Source: Hsuehochloa calcarea (Eukaryota > Streptophyta > Magnoliopsida > Poales > Poaceae). From it: DNA of 64,000 bases. Of this stretch, positions 10,061-21,630 are shown one piece after another. A model generated the notes under the pieces. The model saw only the letters and a program-made list of their open reading frames with translations, was not told the origin of the DNA and searched no databases. The DNA lies in the NCBI GenBank assembly GCA_036346395.1, contig CM070604.1:43799662-43863661 (forward strand), in the 5' to 3' direction. The position numbers and the translations under genes are program-made. The first letter of the stretch is position 1. Every line of letters starts with the position of its first letter.

Positions 10061-11618
10061 ACTCCCGCTACTCTAGATTGCCTTATTGCTGATTTTGATC
10101 GCATGGGAATATCTTATTGTTATGCGGGCACATCACATGTTGAGACACAGTTGATTCTTGAGTCAGCTATTCCAGACCGTGAGCGGGAAGCACAACAGAG
10201 TGACCGGTTATTACAGGAGGTTAGGAAGCGCCTGGATGAGGGTAAAGAGGGTGATTTCAGTATGGATGATTCTGGTACTTTGAGGTTTAAAGGCCGCCTT
10301 TGCGTACCACAAAAGGCGGAGGTCAAAGATGATATTTTGAGGGAGGCACATCGCACTCCGTACACTGTTCATCCTGGTGAGACTAAGATGTATCGAGATC
10401 TGAAACAAAATTTTTGGTGGAAAAGAATGAAGGTGGACATTGCTAATTATGTGGCTTCTTGCGGTGTTTGTCAGCAAGTGAAAGCTGAGCACAAGCGTCC
10501 CGCAGGTTGTTGCGACCTTTGGAGGTTCCCAGTGGCCTTGGGATGATATCTCTATGGACTTTGTGGTGGCGTTACCTCGTTCGCGCGAGGAAGGATGCGA
10601 TTTGGGTAGTGGTGGATCGATTCAAAGAATGCGCACTTCATTCCTATTCGCACGACAAATTCAATGAGTGATCTAGCTCCTATTTATGTGCGTGAAATAG
10701 TAAGACGCATGGTGTGCCAAAGACCATCGTTTACGAGCAGACGCGAAGTTTGTCTCCAAGTTCTGGGAGAGTCTGCAGAGTGCTTTGGGCACACAGCTCC
10801 GCCTGAGTACAGCGTTTCACCCACAGACAGATGGGCAGTCAGAGCGTACTATTCAGACTTTGGAGGACATGTTGCGATCTTGCGTGTTGTCTTGGAAGGG
10901 TAGTTGGGAGGACCAGTTGCCACTTGCAGAGTTTGCTTATAATAATAGTTACCATTCCAGTATTAGAGCCGCGCCATTTGAGGTTCTCTATGGGCGGAAG
11001 TGCAGATCGCCGCTTTGTTGGGATGCAGTTGGAGAGAAGGTAATTTTAGGTCCGGACTGGATTCAGAAGACCGTTGAGCGTGTGGCCATGGTGAGGCAGA
11101 ATTTGTTGGCAGCTCAGAGCAGACAGAAAAGTTATGCTGATTTGAGGAGGCGTGACTTGGAGTTTGCGGTGGGTGACCAGGTGCTCTTGAGAGTGTCTCC
11201 CACTAAAGGTATGGTTCGGTTCGGTACCAGAGGGAAGCTTAGCCCGAGGTACGTTGGACCGTTCCCGATTATTGCAAGAATTGGGAAGTTAGCCTACCGC
11301 TTGGACCTTCCTGAGTCCATGCGTGGGGTTCACAATGTGTTTCATGTCTCGATGCTGAGAAAGTTTTTGAGAGACCCAGAGCATAAGATTTCATTAGAGC
11401 CGCTGACTATTGAGCAAGACCTCACAGTTGAGTCGCGTCCGCACGCGATACGGAGAGGTCGGAGCGAGTCTTTGAGGCACAAGACGTTGGTATCGTCAAG
11501 GTCTTGTGGACGCAATAATCGAGAGAGAAGCGACTTGGGAGTTGGAGTCTCGCATGCGCGAGCAATACCGAGTTGTTCACGTCACGTGTTATTTTGTTGT
11601 TTAATTTCAGCAGTGTAG
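10061..11618 (+). pseudogene. Gypsy integrase with chromodomain-like tail, first copy
   Basis: The H2C2 zinc-binding part ends with CGVCQQVKAEHKRPAG near 10455-10510. The catalytic region contains FHPQTDGQSERTIQTLEDM (10810-10870), with the Glu of the DDE triad in the QSERT context. The C-terminal GPY-type part (KLSPRYVGPFPII) and HNVFHVSMLRKFL follow. The tail around 11460-11580 resembles a chromodomain (RHKTLV, WELESRMREQY in separate frames). Frameshifts occur near 10520-10790 and after 11440. Chromodomains target integration to marked chromatin in chromoviruses; the assignment here is moderate. Confidence 0.78.
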
Positions 11619-11666
11619 TTTTTATTTGAGTAGAACGGCGAGTAGAATTCGGGGTCGAATTCTGTT

Positions 11667-11679
11667 AAGGGGGGTAGAA
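11667..11679 (+). promoter_or_regulatory. Polypurine tract, first internal region
   Basis: AAGGGGGGTAGAA immediately before LTR 2, the expected primer for plus-strand DNA synthesis. Confidence 0.8.
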
Positions 11680-14137
11680 TGTAATATTCTGAAAAATCAT
11701 ATTAATAGCAATAATAATAATAATAAATTAATTAGTTAAAGAATTTAGGGCTTGTGCGTAATTAAAGAATTTAGTATACGTGGAAATAGGATATTTCAGA
11801 ATTTTTATGAGCTATATAAATAGATTTTGGGTTCTCTAGAAACCCTAGCCTTTTCTTTTTGTTTCCAAGCCGCGCTTGAGAAATTTCTGCTTTGCGCCGC
11901 AGCTTGCTGCGTGATCTCCGACCGCTTCTTAGCGAGCCGATCTGCTGGCGATCTTGTCTTATTCTTCGCTGTGTCTTCGCTCTCGCGCGAGGTCATTCTT
12001 TGTTTTCCTTCTTTGTTCGGCCAAGATCTGCGGCCGCCTCTGCAGCGTTCTTTTCTTTGCATGTGCCGCCTTGAAGTCTTCTTGCTGCGTTGTTGCTGAA
12101 CGCCGTGCAGTGCTTCTTCTGCCGATCTCTTGTCTTGCGCGTTGCTTGCGCCGCTGCTTCTTGCCGCTTTCTTTGTCTTCTTATTCTTTGTCATTCTTCT
12201 TCCGCGATTTTCTTTCTTCTGCGTCGCTGCCGTTGTTGTCTTCTCTCTTTGCAGCGTGCCTGCCAAGCCCAACGACCAACCTTCCCGCCTCAATCAAGTA
12301 AGCGGTAGGTTGATTAGGTAGGTGAGATTAGTGGTATGTGTTAATTTAGTTTCTTCGCTATGATCTAGTATCGCGGCTTACTTTTTGTGTTCGCTAAATC
12401 TAGTTAACCAATGGGAGATGACACTCCTGCATGCACGCAGACTAGAGTGTTTGGTCGGAACATTAAGGAAAATTAATATGATGTTTGTAGTCGGAGATAT
12501 CATTTAATAGATCCGTTTAGCCTGCTGTCCGTTGTACGATTTATTCGGGTATCTTAATGGCAAATTTTGGAAATGTCATCTACTAGTTAATTGTAGATAA
12601 TTTCTATATCTTTCTACAGCATATTTTATCATGTCGATCGGACAAGTATAATTCGAGTTATGTTTTTCGGAAGGCTGCTGTCCTTGTGGTTGTCGTTATT
12701 CGGCGCTGTTTTGGTAGACTGTAGATTAAAAATAGTAAATAGCTTAATTAGAGTTTTTGATCTACATGAAAGATGTAGATAATTGTCCAATGGTTCTGTA
12801 GAATCTGAGAACGCAAATTTTGGTTGGATAAAACAAAAGTTATGAAATTTGGAAGACCTGCTGTTCCGAAGCGGACAGATCGGTTTTCTGGGCTAAATAC
12901 GGAGGGTTAGATGATTTAATTAGAAGTCTTTGTAATCTAAGAAAATGTGGATAATTTTATGAAGAATCCAGAATGGGGAGGTTTGTTGTGATCGGACTTT
13001 CGAGTCAAAAGTTACGTTCGTTTTAGTACTAAGACAGCTACGGGTAACTTTTCGATACCGGCGTAACGTGGTATATTTGGGGACGTGTAGGAGCGAAGTA
13101 TATTGATTGCTATTCTTGTTGCTGTAGCTTGTATTGAAGTTTGTGTATTTAATATAGGAGAGGCGTCGTGCTTATTGCCATCTTCTAGCCAAATCGTGCG
13201 TCGCAACTAGTAAAGGCAAGTGCATGGTAGACAGCGATCAATGATCGATCACTGTTTTCTTTATCTTCTATTACCATTATTGTTGTGCTTTTATTTTATT
13301 TAATTGCAAACAATGAATTGGTATGATTATATCTTTGTTGATAAACATGATGAAAGGTTGGATATGATGTTTATGATGGAGTTTTGCATATTTTGCATAC
13401 ATAAGCATCTTTGCATATGAGCAGGTGATCATGAATGATCACAACTCCACGGGAGTGGAGGAGGTCCCCGATCCTTTTGGAGGAACGGGCTTGAGAGTGA
13501 ATGTTGTCGCGAGCATTCACTCATGCTATACCGGTATACGCAAAAGAAGTGCATGTGGACATGTAGAATAGATTTGCATTGGTACATGAAATTAATGGTT
13601 GTGAATCAAAGAGAATATAACTGCATGTGAATGTTAATAGAAGTACCTGTGATGATAATGAAGTTATTGAATGCTGTTGATTTATTATTGTTCGTTGTTT
13701 ATGGATGTGTTTGCTGAGTCGTGGACTCACCCTTGCTCTATTGTTGTCTTTAGGTGATCTTCGAGGATGCCAGAATCGAGAGCGAGTAGAGCACATGGAC
13801 CACTTATGATCATTTACCTTCATAATCTTTTCATTCAGAATTGGATTACACTTGGACATGTTAGAGGTTGAATAAAGTTTAGGACATCATTTGGACTAGA
13901 CTATTTGCTTTATTAATTTGGATTCATTGGTTGATGCTATTTTGGACTGTTTACCTGGTTTTATTCCACTTGATTATTTATTATCGTTTGAACCATAATT
14001 ATGCATGTTCGTTTGTGATCCTTGGATATGTTTATTGTTGTTGTCCTGCTGTAATTTTATAGTGTGTCGATATTTTATTAGTTGGAAGAGTAGTGTGGTG
14101 GCATTCTAGGCTCAGTGTTGAAATTTGGGGTGTTACA
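11680..14137 (+). mobile_element. LTR 2 (shared middle LTR) of the gypsy array
   Basis: Starts TGTAATATTC, ends GGGTGTTACA. It is both the 3' LTR of the first internal region (polypurine tract at 11667-11679) and the 5' LTR of the second (primer site at 14140). No TSD flanks it, as expected for a recombination-derived tandem. Confidence 0.92.
11813..11822 (+). promoter_or_regulatory. TATA box of LTR 2
   Basis: TATATAAATA in the same position relative to the LTR start as in LTR 1. Confidence 0.68.
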
Positions 14138-14139
14138 GT

Positions 14140-14151
14140 TGGTATCAGAGC
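14140..14151 (+). promoter_or_regulatory. Primer-binding site, second internal region
   Basis: TGGTATCAGAGC two bases after the end of LTR 2, as in the first internal region. Confidence 0.92.
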
Positions 14152-14397
14152 GGGCTTTAGGTCCGTGGTGAATAGATTAACAACTTAGGCAAACTAAAAT
14201 TGTTAAAATTTATTTTAGTTTGGTAAATCAACTAAAATTTGCTAATGGTTAACTAACCTAAAATTTGACACACTAGTGCACAGTAGGTTAGAGAGAGGTA
14301 CGAATATAGTTTTACGCTTCCGTGATGTTGTTCATTGATGGATGATTTTATTTTGACCTTTGAGCTCATTGTGTATTGTTGATTGTGGTTGATAGCT

Positions 14398-15500
14398 ATG
14401 CCGAGGGGTAGAGGACGTGGTTGTGGTGGCCGCGATGCGTGGAGGTCGTGGCCGTGGCGAGGTTCCGTGGAGCCACCTCCCGTAGTAGATGAGTCGATGG
14501 GCGAGGGGTTCTTTGTTGACCCGCCTCGGTTGTGGTCCAAGATGAGACCCCGCTTTGTTGAGAGAGTTGGTGGGAGAGATCCGTGCTCTTCGTCAGCGGC
14601 GCGGCGACCTGTTCTTGCGGCATCTGTTGTTGCTCTGTCGTTCATCCACGTGTTCTGAGGCGCGGATGTCACTTGAGTGGATGGGGTTGAGGTTGGATCC
14701 GTTTGTCGGGTCGGGTTCACCGGTCGAGCGTGGTGGACTGGTTGCGCTACATGGAGAGGCAGTTTGGAGCTTTGGAGATGTCTTCACCTCAGAGGGTCCG
14801 TTTTGTAGCCTTTCAGCTGAAAGGGCAAGCGGATATTTGGTGGGAGGGCGTGTTGTCTTCGAGGACCGCCACTCAAGGGCCAGTCACTTGGGAGGACTTT
14901 GTTGATCAGTTCAAGGGGAAGTTCTACCCTACTCTTTTGTTGAGAAGATGGAGGTTGCCTTGGCGACCTTTGCTCGGGGAAGAGGTCTATTCTTGAGTAT
15001 GAGGTGAGTTCAACAACTTGGTTCGCTTTGTTCCTTCAGTAGCGAACGATGATCTTCAGAAGGCCAAGAGGTTCCGTCGGGGTCTCAATTCTGAGTACCG
15101 ACATGTGTTGGGAGCTACTCCACTCCGTGACTACAGCTCTGTTGTGGAGCAAGCTAGGGGCATGGAGTTGGAGATGCGACTCACAAAGGCGCAAGCCTCT
15201 GTGGATGGTAGCTTCGTGGTGACGGAAGAGGAGCTCTAGTGAGGGAAGTGGGTGCTTCTCACACCTTTCAAGAAATTCAAGGAGGACCGCGATCTTTCAG
15301 TCTAGCGATCGAGGCCGTTCTCTTCTTGGCGCCTCGTTCTTTTGCAGTACTCGGCTCTTCGTCTGTCGAGGCGGGGCATGCTTTGCTTTAAGTGCGGTGA
15401 TGGACACCGCTGCCTGCTGAGTGCACTTGGACGGAGATTGCCGTCGGTGGCCGACCGGGTCACAAGGAGCGGGTGTCGCGTAACCCCGCTAAGCGTGATC
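14398..15500 (+). pseudogene. Gypsy gag, second copy (frame broken)
   Basis: The ATG at 14398 opens a Gly/Arg-rich start whose repeat is disturbed by small indels. The gag core (WLRYMERQFGALEM, QADIWWEGVLSSRT) is open at 14703-14996, further than in the first copy. A second piece at 15018-15239 (NDDLQKAKRFRRGLNSEYRH) is intact here although scrambled in copy 1. The zinc-knuckle region near 15380-15480 is damaged and no complete CX2CX4HX4C can be read. The two copies thus have different lesions. Confidence 0.78.
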
Positions 15501-15739
15501 AAGTGGGAGCTGTGCCATCTTCTTCTTGATGGGTCTGCTCGAGGATCTTTCCACATGATGATCGCTCCTCCAACGATGCCGTTTCCTTGGCTTGGGCGCC
15601 TCAAGAGGGTACTCTCGGCGGCCGCCACCTTCGCACCGCTTCAGTTGCACGACCGGCTTTACCGCACCGCCACAAAGATTGTCGGGGCTCTCGCCGCCCA
15701 GCGTCGTCTTCTTCGCCATGGTGCCACAGAGGTACGCCA

Positions 15740-16209
15740 TGCCCACAATGGAGTTCGCGGGTCGTCCTGACGTGGTGACAGGTACTTTGCTTGTGGATTC
15801 GTTTGATGCTTTAGTCCTTTTGATTCGGGGCTACCTTTTCGTTTGTGTCGACGGCGTTTGCTAGGAGAGCGAACTTGAGTATCAATGGATTTCTCGATCG
15901 GTGTTGGTTAGTTCTCCGGGGTATTATTGCTAGTTCTCTTGCTTGTCCCGGTGTTCTATTGTTATTGATGGAGAGAAGTTCACGGCGAATTTGATAGTTA
16001 TTCAAATGGAGCCGTTCGACGTTATCTTGGGTATGGATTGGTTGCACTCTTATCGAGCCGTGATATCCTGTTTACGTAGAGAATATCTGCATGCGCACCT
16101 CGCCCGGGAGACTTTGACGTTTGAGGAGTGCGCCTCGCGCTCTCTTCGATGTTGGTCGGATTGTTCCGGGTCGTCGTGCGATGGCGGGCTTCTTTTAGCT
16201 CTTCTTTGA
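15740..16209 (+). pseudogene. Gypsy aspartic protease region, second copy
   Basis: The segment TGTLLVDSFDALVLL near 15775-15825 aligns with the protease of copy 1, but a one-base difference breaks the D-S-G-A motif frame. The end of the domain, MEPFDVILGMDWLHSYRAV, is open at 15943-16209 (VIDGEKFTANLIVIQ). The region is defective as written. Confidence 0.72.
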
Positions 16210-16282
16210 GAAACCGCGTGGCCGCAGATTGAGGAGATTCTAGTGGTTAGTGATTACCGGATGTGTTCCCTGAGCTTAGGGT

Positions 16283-17560
16283 TTGCCACTGTCGCGAGGC
16301 GTGGAGTTTCGCATTGATCTTGTTCCGTACTCGTCCCATCTCGATGTCTCCTATCGACTAGCACGTCCTTTTCGTGACGAGTTGAAGAAGCGATTGGATG
16401 ATTTGTTGGCTAAAGGTTTGATCAGGCGTAGTGTATCGCCATGGGGAGCTCCTGTTCTGTTCACAGAGAAGAAGGATGGGAGTTGGCGTATGTGTATTGA
16501 TTATCGTGCGCTTAATGCGGTTACAATCAAGAATAAATATCCATTGCCCCGCATTGAGGACTTGTTTGATCGGTTAAATGGAGCTCAAGTGTTCTCCAAG
16601 ATTGATCTCGATCGGGTATAATCAAATCCGTGTGCGTGGCGAGGATGTAGAGAAGACCGCTTTCTCCACGGTATGGGCATTATGAGTATAAAGTTATGTC
16701 TTTTGGATTGACTAATGCACCTGCCATTTTTATGGAGACCATGAACAACATGTTACACGAGTATCTAGATGACTTCGTGGTGGTGTTCATTGATGATATT
16801 CTTATCTATTCCAAGACTAATGAGGATCATGGCGTCATTTGAGGTCGGTTTTAGATACTTTGAGAGAGCACAAGTTCTATGCTAAGTTGAAGAAGTGTGA
16901 GTTCGGATTTCGAAGTGGGTTTTACGGGTCATGTGATTAACCCTCGTGGTATTCTTTGTTGATCCTAGTAAGGTCTCTACAAAGGTGGATTGGAAGAGGC
17001 CGACTAGTGTGAAGGAGGTGAGGAGTTTCTGGTTTGGTGGTTATTATCGGCGTTTTGTGCAGATTTCTCTATCATCGCCAAACCGATGTCTCACTTACTC
17101 GAAAGGTGTGAGATTCCAAAGGGTGATGAGTGTGGCGCAGTTTACGCATTTTGAAGGACAGGTTGGTGACCTCTCCTATTCTCACTCTTCCCGAACCAGG
17201 GAAGCGATTCACAGTCTTTTCAGATGCGTCTCGAGTGGGTCTTGGCTGTGTTCTCATGCAAGACGGTAAGGTGATTGCTTATGCGTCGAGGCAGTTAAAG
17301 AAGCACGAGCAGAATTATCCCACTCATGATTTGGAGTTGGCTGCGGTTGTTTTTGCTCTCAAGATTTGGAGGCATTATCTATCTGGCGAGCCTTGTGATA
17401 TTTTCACGGATCACAAGAGTCTCAAATATATCTTCACTCGTAAGGATCTGAATTTGAGGCAAAGGAGGTGGTTAGAGTTGATCAAGGACTATGATCTTAC
17501 TATTCAGTATCATCCAGGCAAGGCCAATGTAGTTGCTGATGCCCTTAGTCGCAAGGCAAC
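16283..17560 (+). pseudogene. Gypsy reverse transcriptase and RNase H, second copy
   Basis: RT begins around 16370 (DELKKRLDDLLAKGLIRRS) and is open to 16621, including WGAPVLFTEKKDGSWRMC, a stretch broken in copy 1. Frames break near 16615-16680 and again around 16830-17130; VFIDDILIYSK is still readable near 16785-16815. RNase H is fully open at 17130-17560 with GLGCVLMQDGKVIAYASRQL, DIFTDHKSLKYIFTRKDLN and HPGKANVVADALSRK. Confidence 0.84.
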
Positions 17561-19090
17561 TCCCGCTACTCTAGATTGCCTTATTGCTGATTTTGATCGC
17601 ATGGGAATATCTTATTGTTATGCGGGCACATCACATGTTGAGACACAGTTGATTCTTGAGTCAGCTATTCCAGACCGTGAGCGGGAAGCACAACAGAGTG
17701 ACCGGTTATTACAGGAGGTTAGGAAGCGCCTGGATGAGGGTAAAGAGGGTGATTTCAGTATGGATGATTCTGGTACTTTGAGGTTTAAAGGCCGCCTTTG
17801 CGTACCACAAAAGGCGGAGGTCAAAGATGATATTTTGAGGGAGGCACATCGCACTCCATAATCGCTCATCATCTGGTGAGACTAAGATGTATCGAGATCT
17901 GAAACAAAATTTTTGGTGGAAAAGAATGAAGGTGGACATTGCTAATTATGTGGCTTCTTGCGGTGTTTGTCAGCAAGTGAAAGCTGAGCACAAGCGTCCT
18001 GCAGGGTTGTTGCAGCCTTTGGAGGTTCCCCAGTGGCCTTGGGATGATATCTCTATGGACTTTGTGGTGGCGTTACCTCGTTCGCGCGAGGAAGGATGCG
18101 ATTTGGGTAGTGGTGGATCGATTCAAGAAATCTGCGCACTTCATTCCTATTCGCACGACAAATTCAAATGAGTGATCTAGCTCCTATTTATGTGCGTGAA
18201 ATAGTAAGACGCATGGTGTGCCAAAGACCATCGTTTACAGCGAGGGGCCAAGTTTGTCTCCAAGTTACGGGAGAGTCTGCGAGTGCTTTGGGCACACAGC
18301 TCACTTTACGCTGTTTCACCCACAGACAGATGGGCAGTCAGAGCGTACTATTCAGACTTTGGAGGACATGTTGCGATCTTGCGTGTTGTCTTGGAAGGGT
18401 AGTTGGGAGGACCAGTTGCCACTTGCAGAGTTTGCTTATAATAATAGTTACCATTCGATATTAGAGCCGCGCCATTTGAGGTTCTCTATGGGCGGAAGTG
18501 CAGATCGCCGCTTTGTTGGGATGCAGTTGGAGAGAAGGTAATTTTAGGTCCGGACTGGATTCAGAAGACCGTTGAGCGTGTGGCCATGGTGAGGCAGAAT
18601 TTGTTGGCAGCTCAGAGCGCATGAAAAGTTATCTTGATTTGAGGCGTGACTTGGAGTTTGCGGTGGGTGACCAGTGCTCTTGAGAGTGTCTCCCACTAAA
18701 GGTATGGTTGGTTCGGTACGGAGGAAGCTTAGCCCGAGTACGTTGGACCGTTCCCGATTATTGCAAGAATTGGGAAGTTAGCCTACCGCTTGGACCTTCC
18801 TGAGTCCATGCGTGGGGTTCACAATGTGTTTCATGTCTCGATGCTTTGAGAAAGTTTTGAGAGACCCAGAGCATAAGATTTCATTAGAGCCGCGACTATT
18901 GAGCAAGACCTCACGGTTGAGTCGCGTCCCAAGACGCGCGATTCGGAGAGGTCGGAGCGAGTGCTGAGGCACAAGACGTTGGTATACGTCAAGGTGCTGT
19001 GGACGCAACAGTCCGAGAGAGAAGCGACTTGGGAGTTGGAGTCTCGCATGCGCGAGCAATACCGGAGTTGTTCACGTCTGTGCGTGTTAT
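17561..19090 (+). pseudogene. Gypsy integrase with chromodomain-like tail, second copy
   Basis: The frame runs open from 17130 through 17861, breaks, and resumes at 17887-18171 with the zinc-binding part CGVCQQVKAEHKRPAGLLQP. The catalytic region with HPQTDGQSERTIQTLEDM lies near 18318-18370. The tail around 18880-19070 includes LRHKTLVYVKVLWTQQSERE and TWELESRMREQY in nearly one frame, better preserved than in copy 1 and chromodomain-like. Small indels interrupt the rest. Confidence 0.78.
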
Positions 19091-19159
19091 TTTGTTGTTT
19101 AATTTCAGCGATGTAGTTTTTATTTGAGTAGAGCGTGAGTAGAATTCGGTCGAATTACA

Positions 19160-19172
19160 TTAAGAGGTAGAA
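19160..19172 (+). promoter_or_regulatory. Degenerate polypurine tract, second internal region
   Basis: TTAAGAGGTAGAA precedes LTR 3; the G-run of the first copy (AAGGGGGGTAGAA) is shortened. Confidence 0.6.
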
Positions 19173-21625
19173 TGTAATATTCTGAAAAATCATATTAATA
19201 GCAATAATAATAATAATAAATTAATTAGTTAAAGAATTTAGGGCTTGTGCGTAATTAAAGAATTTAGTATACGTGGAAATAGGATATTTCAGAATTTTTA
19301 TGAGCTATATAAATAGATTTTGGGTTCTCTAGAAACCCTAGCCTTTTCTTTTTGTTTCCAAGCCGCGCCTGAGAATTTCTGCATTGCGGCGCCTGCTGCG
19401 TGATCTGCTTTGCTTCTTCGCCGAGCCGATCTGCTGCTGATCTTGTCTTGGCTTCTCTGCTGCGTGTCTTCGCTCTCGCGCGAGGTCATATTCTTGTTTT
19501 CCTTCTTTGTTCGGCCAAGATCGCGGCCGCCTCTGCGCGTTCTTTTCTTTGCATGTGCCGCCCGAAGTCTTGCGCTGCGTTGCCGCTGGAACGCCGTCTT
19601 GCCGCTGCCGCCGATTTTGTCTTGCGCGTTGCATTTGCCCACCTTCTTCTTGCGCTTCTTTGTCTTCTTGGCTTCTTTGTCATTCTTCTTCTTGATTTTC
19701 TTTCTTCGCGTCGCTGCTTGTTGTTGTCTTCTCTCTTTTGCGTGCACGCCGAGCCAAGCCAGCGACCAACCTTCCTGCCCTCAATCAAGTAAGCAGCCGG
19801 TTGATTAGGTAGGTGAGATTAGTGGTATGTGTTAATTTCGTTTACTGCTATGATCTAGTATCGCGGCTTACTTTTTGTGTTCGGCTAAATCTAGTTAACC
19901 AATGGGAGATGACACTCCTGCATGCACGCAGACTAGAGTGTTTGGTCGGAACATTAAGGAAAATTAATATGATGTTTGTAGTCGGAGATATCATTTAATA
20001 GATCCGTTTAGCCTGCTGTCCGTTGTACGATTTATTCGGGTATCTTAATGACAAATTTTGGAAATGTCATCTACTAGTTAATTGTAGATAATTTCGATAT
20101 CTTTCTACAGCATATTTTATCATGTCGATCGGACAAGTATAATTCGAGTTATGTTTTTCGGAAGGCTGCTGTCCTTGTGGTTGTCGTTATTCGGCGCTGT
20201 TTTGGTAGACTGTAGATTAAAAATAGTAAATAGCTTAATTAGAGTTTTTGATCTACATGAAAGATGTAGATAATTGTCCAATGGTTCTGTAGAATCTGAG
20301 AACGCGAATTTTGGTTGGATAAAACAAAAGTTATGAAATTTGGAAGACCTGCTGTTCCGAAGCGGACAGATCGGTTTTCTGGGCTAAATACGGAGGGTTA
20401 GATGATTTAATTAGAAGTCTTTGTAATCTAAGAAAATGTGGATAATTTTATGAAGAATCCAGAATGGGGAGGTTTGTTGTGATCGGACTTTCGAGTCAAA
20501 AGTTACGTTCGTTTTAGTACTAAGACAGCTACGGGTAACTTTTCGATACCGGCGTAACGTGGTATATTTGGGGACGTGTAGGAGCGAAGTATATTGATTG
20601 CTATTCTTGTTGCTGTAGCTTGTATTGAAGTTTGTGTATTTAATATAGGAGAGGCGTCGTGCTTATTGCCATCTTCTAGCCAAATCGTGCGTCGCAACTA
20701 GTAAAGGCAAGTGCATGGTAGACAACGATCAATGATCGATCACTGTTTTCTTTATCTTCTATTACCATTATTGTTGTGCTTTTATTTTATTTAATTGCAA
20801 ACAATGAATTGGTATGATTATATCTTTGTTGATAAACATGATGAAAGGTTGGATATGATGTTTATGATGGAGTTTTGCATATTTTGCATACATAAGCATC
20901 TTTGCATATGAGCAGGTGATCATGAATGATCACAACTCCACGGGAGTGGAGGAGGTCCCCGATCCTTTTGGAGGAACGGGCTTGAGAGTGAATATTGTCG
21001 CGAGCATTCACTCATGCTATACCGTATCATAAAAAGAAGTGCATGTGGACATGTAGAATAGATTTGCATTGGTACATGAAATTAATGGTTGTGAATCAAA
21101 GAGAATATAACTGCATGTGAATGTTAATAGAAGTACCTGTGATGATAATGAAGTTATTGAATGCTGTTGATTTATTATTGTTCGTTGTTTATGGATGTGT
21201 TTGCTGAGTCGTGGACTCACCCTTGCTCTATTGTTGTCTTTAGGTGATCTTCGAGGATGCCGTAACTGAGAGCGAGTAGAGCACATGGACCACTTATGAT
21301 CATTTACCTTCATAATCTTTTCATTCAGAATTGGATTACACTTGGACATGTTAGAGGTTGAATAAAGTTTAGGACATCATTTGGACTAGACTATTTGCTT
21401 TATTAATTTGGATTCATTGGTTGATGCTATTTTGGACTGTTTACCTGGTTTTATTCCACTTGATTATTTATTATCGTTTGAACCATAATTATGCATGTTC
21501 GTTTGTGATCCTTGGATATGTTTATTGTTGTTGTCCTGCTGTAATTTTATAGTGTGTCGATATTTTATTAGTTGGAAGAGTAGTGTGGTGGCATTCTAGG
21601 CTCAGTGTTGGGCTGGGGTGTTACA
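19173..21625 (+). mobile_element. LTR 3 of the gypsy array
   Basis: Starts TGTAATATTC and ends GGGTGTTACA, followed by the TSD GAAGC. Its body is almost identical to LTRs 1 and 2 apart from a few substitutions, several of C-to-T/G-to-A type. Confidence 0.92.
19306..19315 (+). promoter_or_regulatory. TATA box of LTR 3
   Basis: TATATAAATA in the same position relative to the LTR start as in LTR 1. From here it could drive read-out into the antisense strand of the Harbinger transposase. Confidence 0.65.
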
Positions 21626-21630
21626 GAAGC
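21626..21630. repeat. Target-site duplication GAAGC, right copy
   Basis: Partner of the copy at 4132-4136, directly after the TTACA end of the third LTR. Confidence 0.9.

Larger units (their letters stand above)
4137..21625 (+). mobile_element. Tandem gypsy array LTR-internal-LTR-internal-LTR (chromovirus-like)
   Basis: Three near-identical 2.45-kb LTRs (4137-6596, 11680-14137, 19173-21625) enclose two homologous internal regions of about 5.1 and 5.0 kb. The whole block is flanked by GAAGC (4132-4136 and 21626-21630), so one insertion event marks its outer ends; there are no TSDs around the middle LTR. Domain order gag, protease, RT, RNase H, integrase plus a chromodomain-like C-terminus indicates Ty3/gypsy, and the integrase tail and long LTRs resemble the Tekay/Del chromovirus lineage (family inferred). 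Such arrays arise by unequal recombination between LTRs. Both internal regions carry many small frame-breaking differences. Confidence 0.92.
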
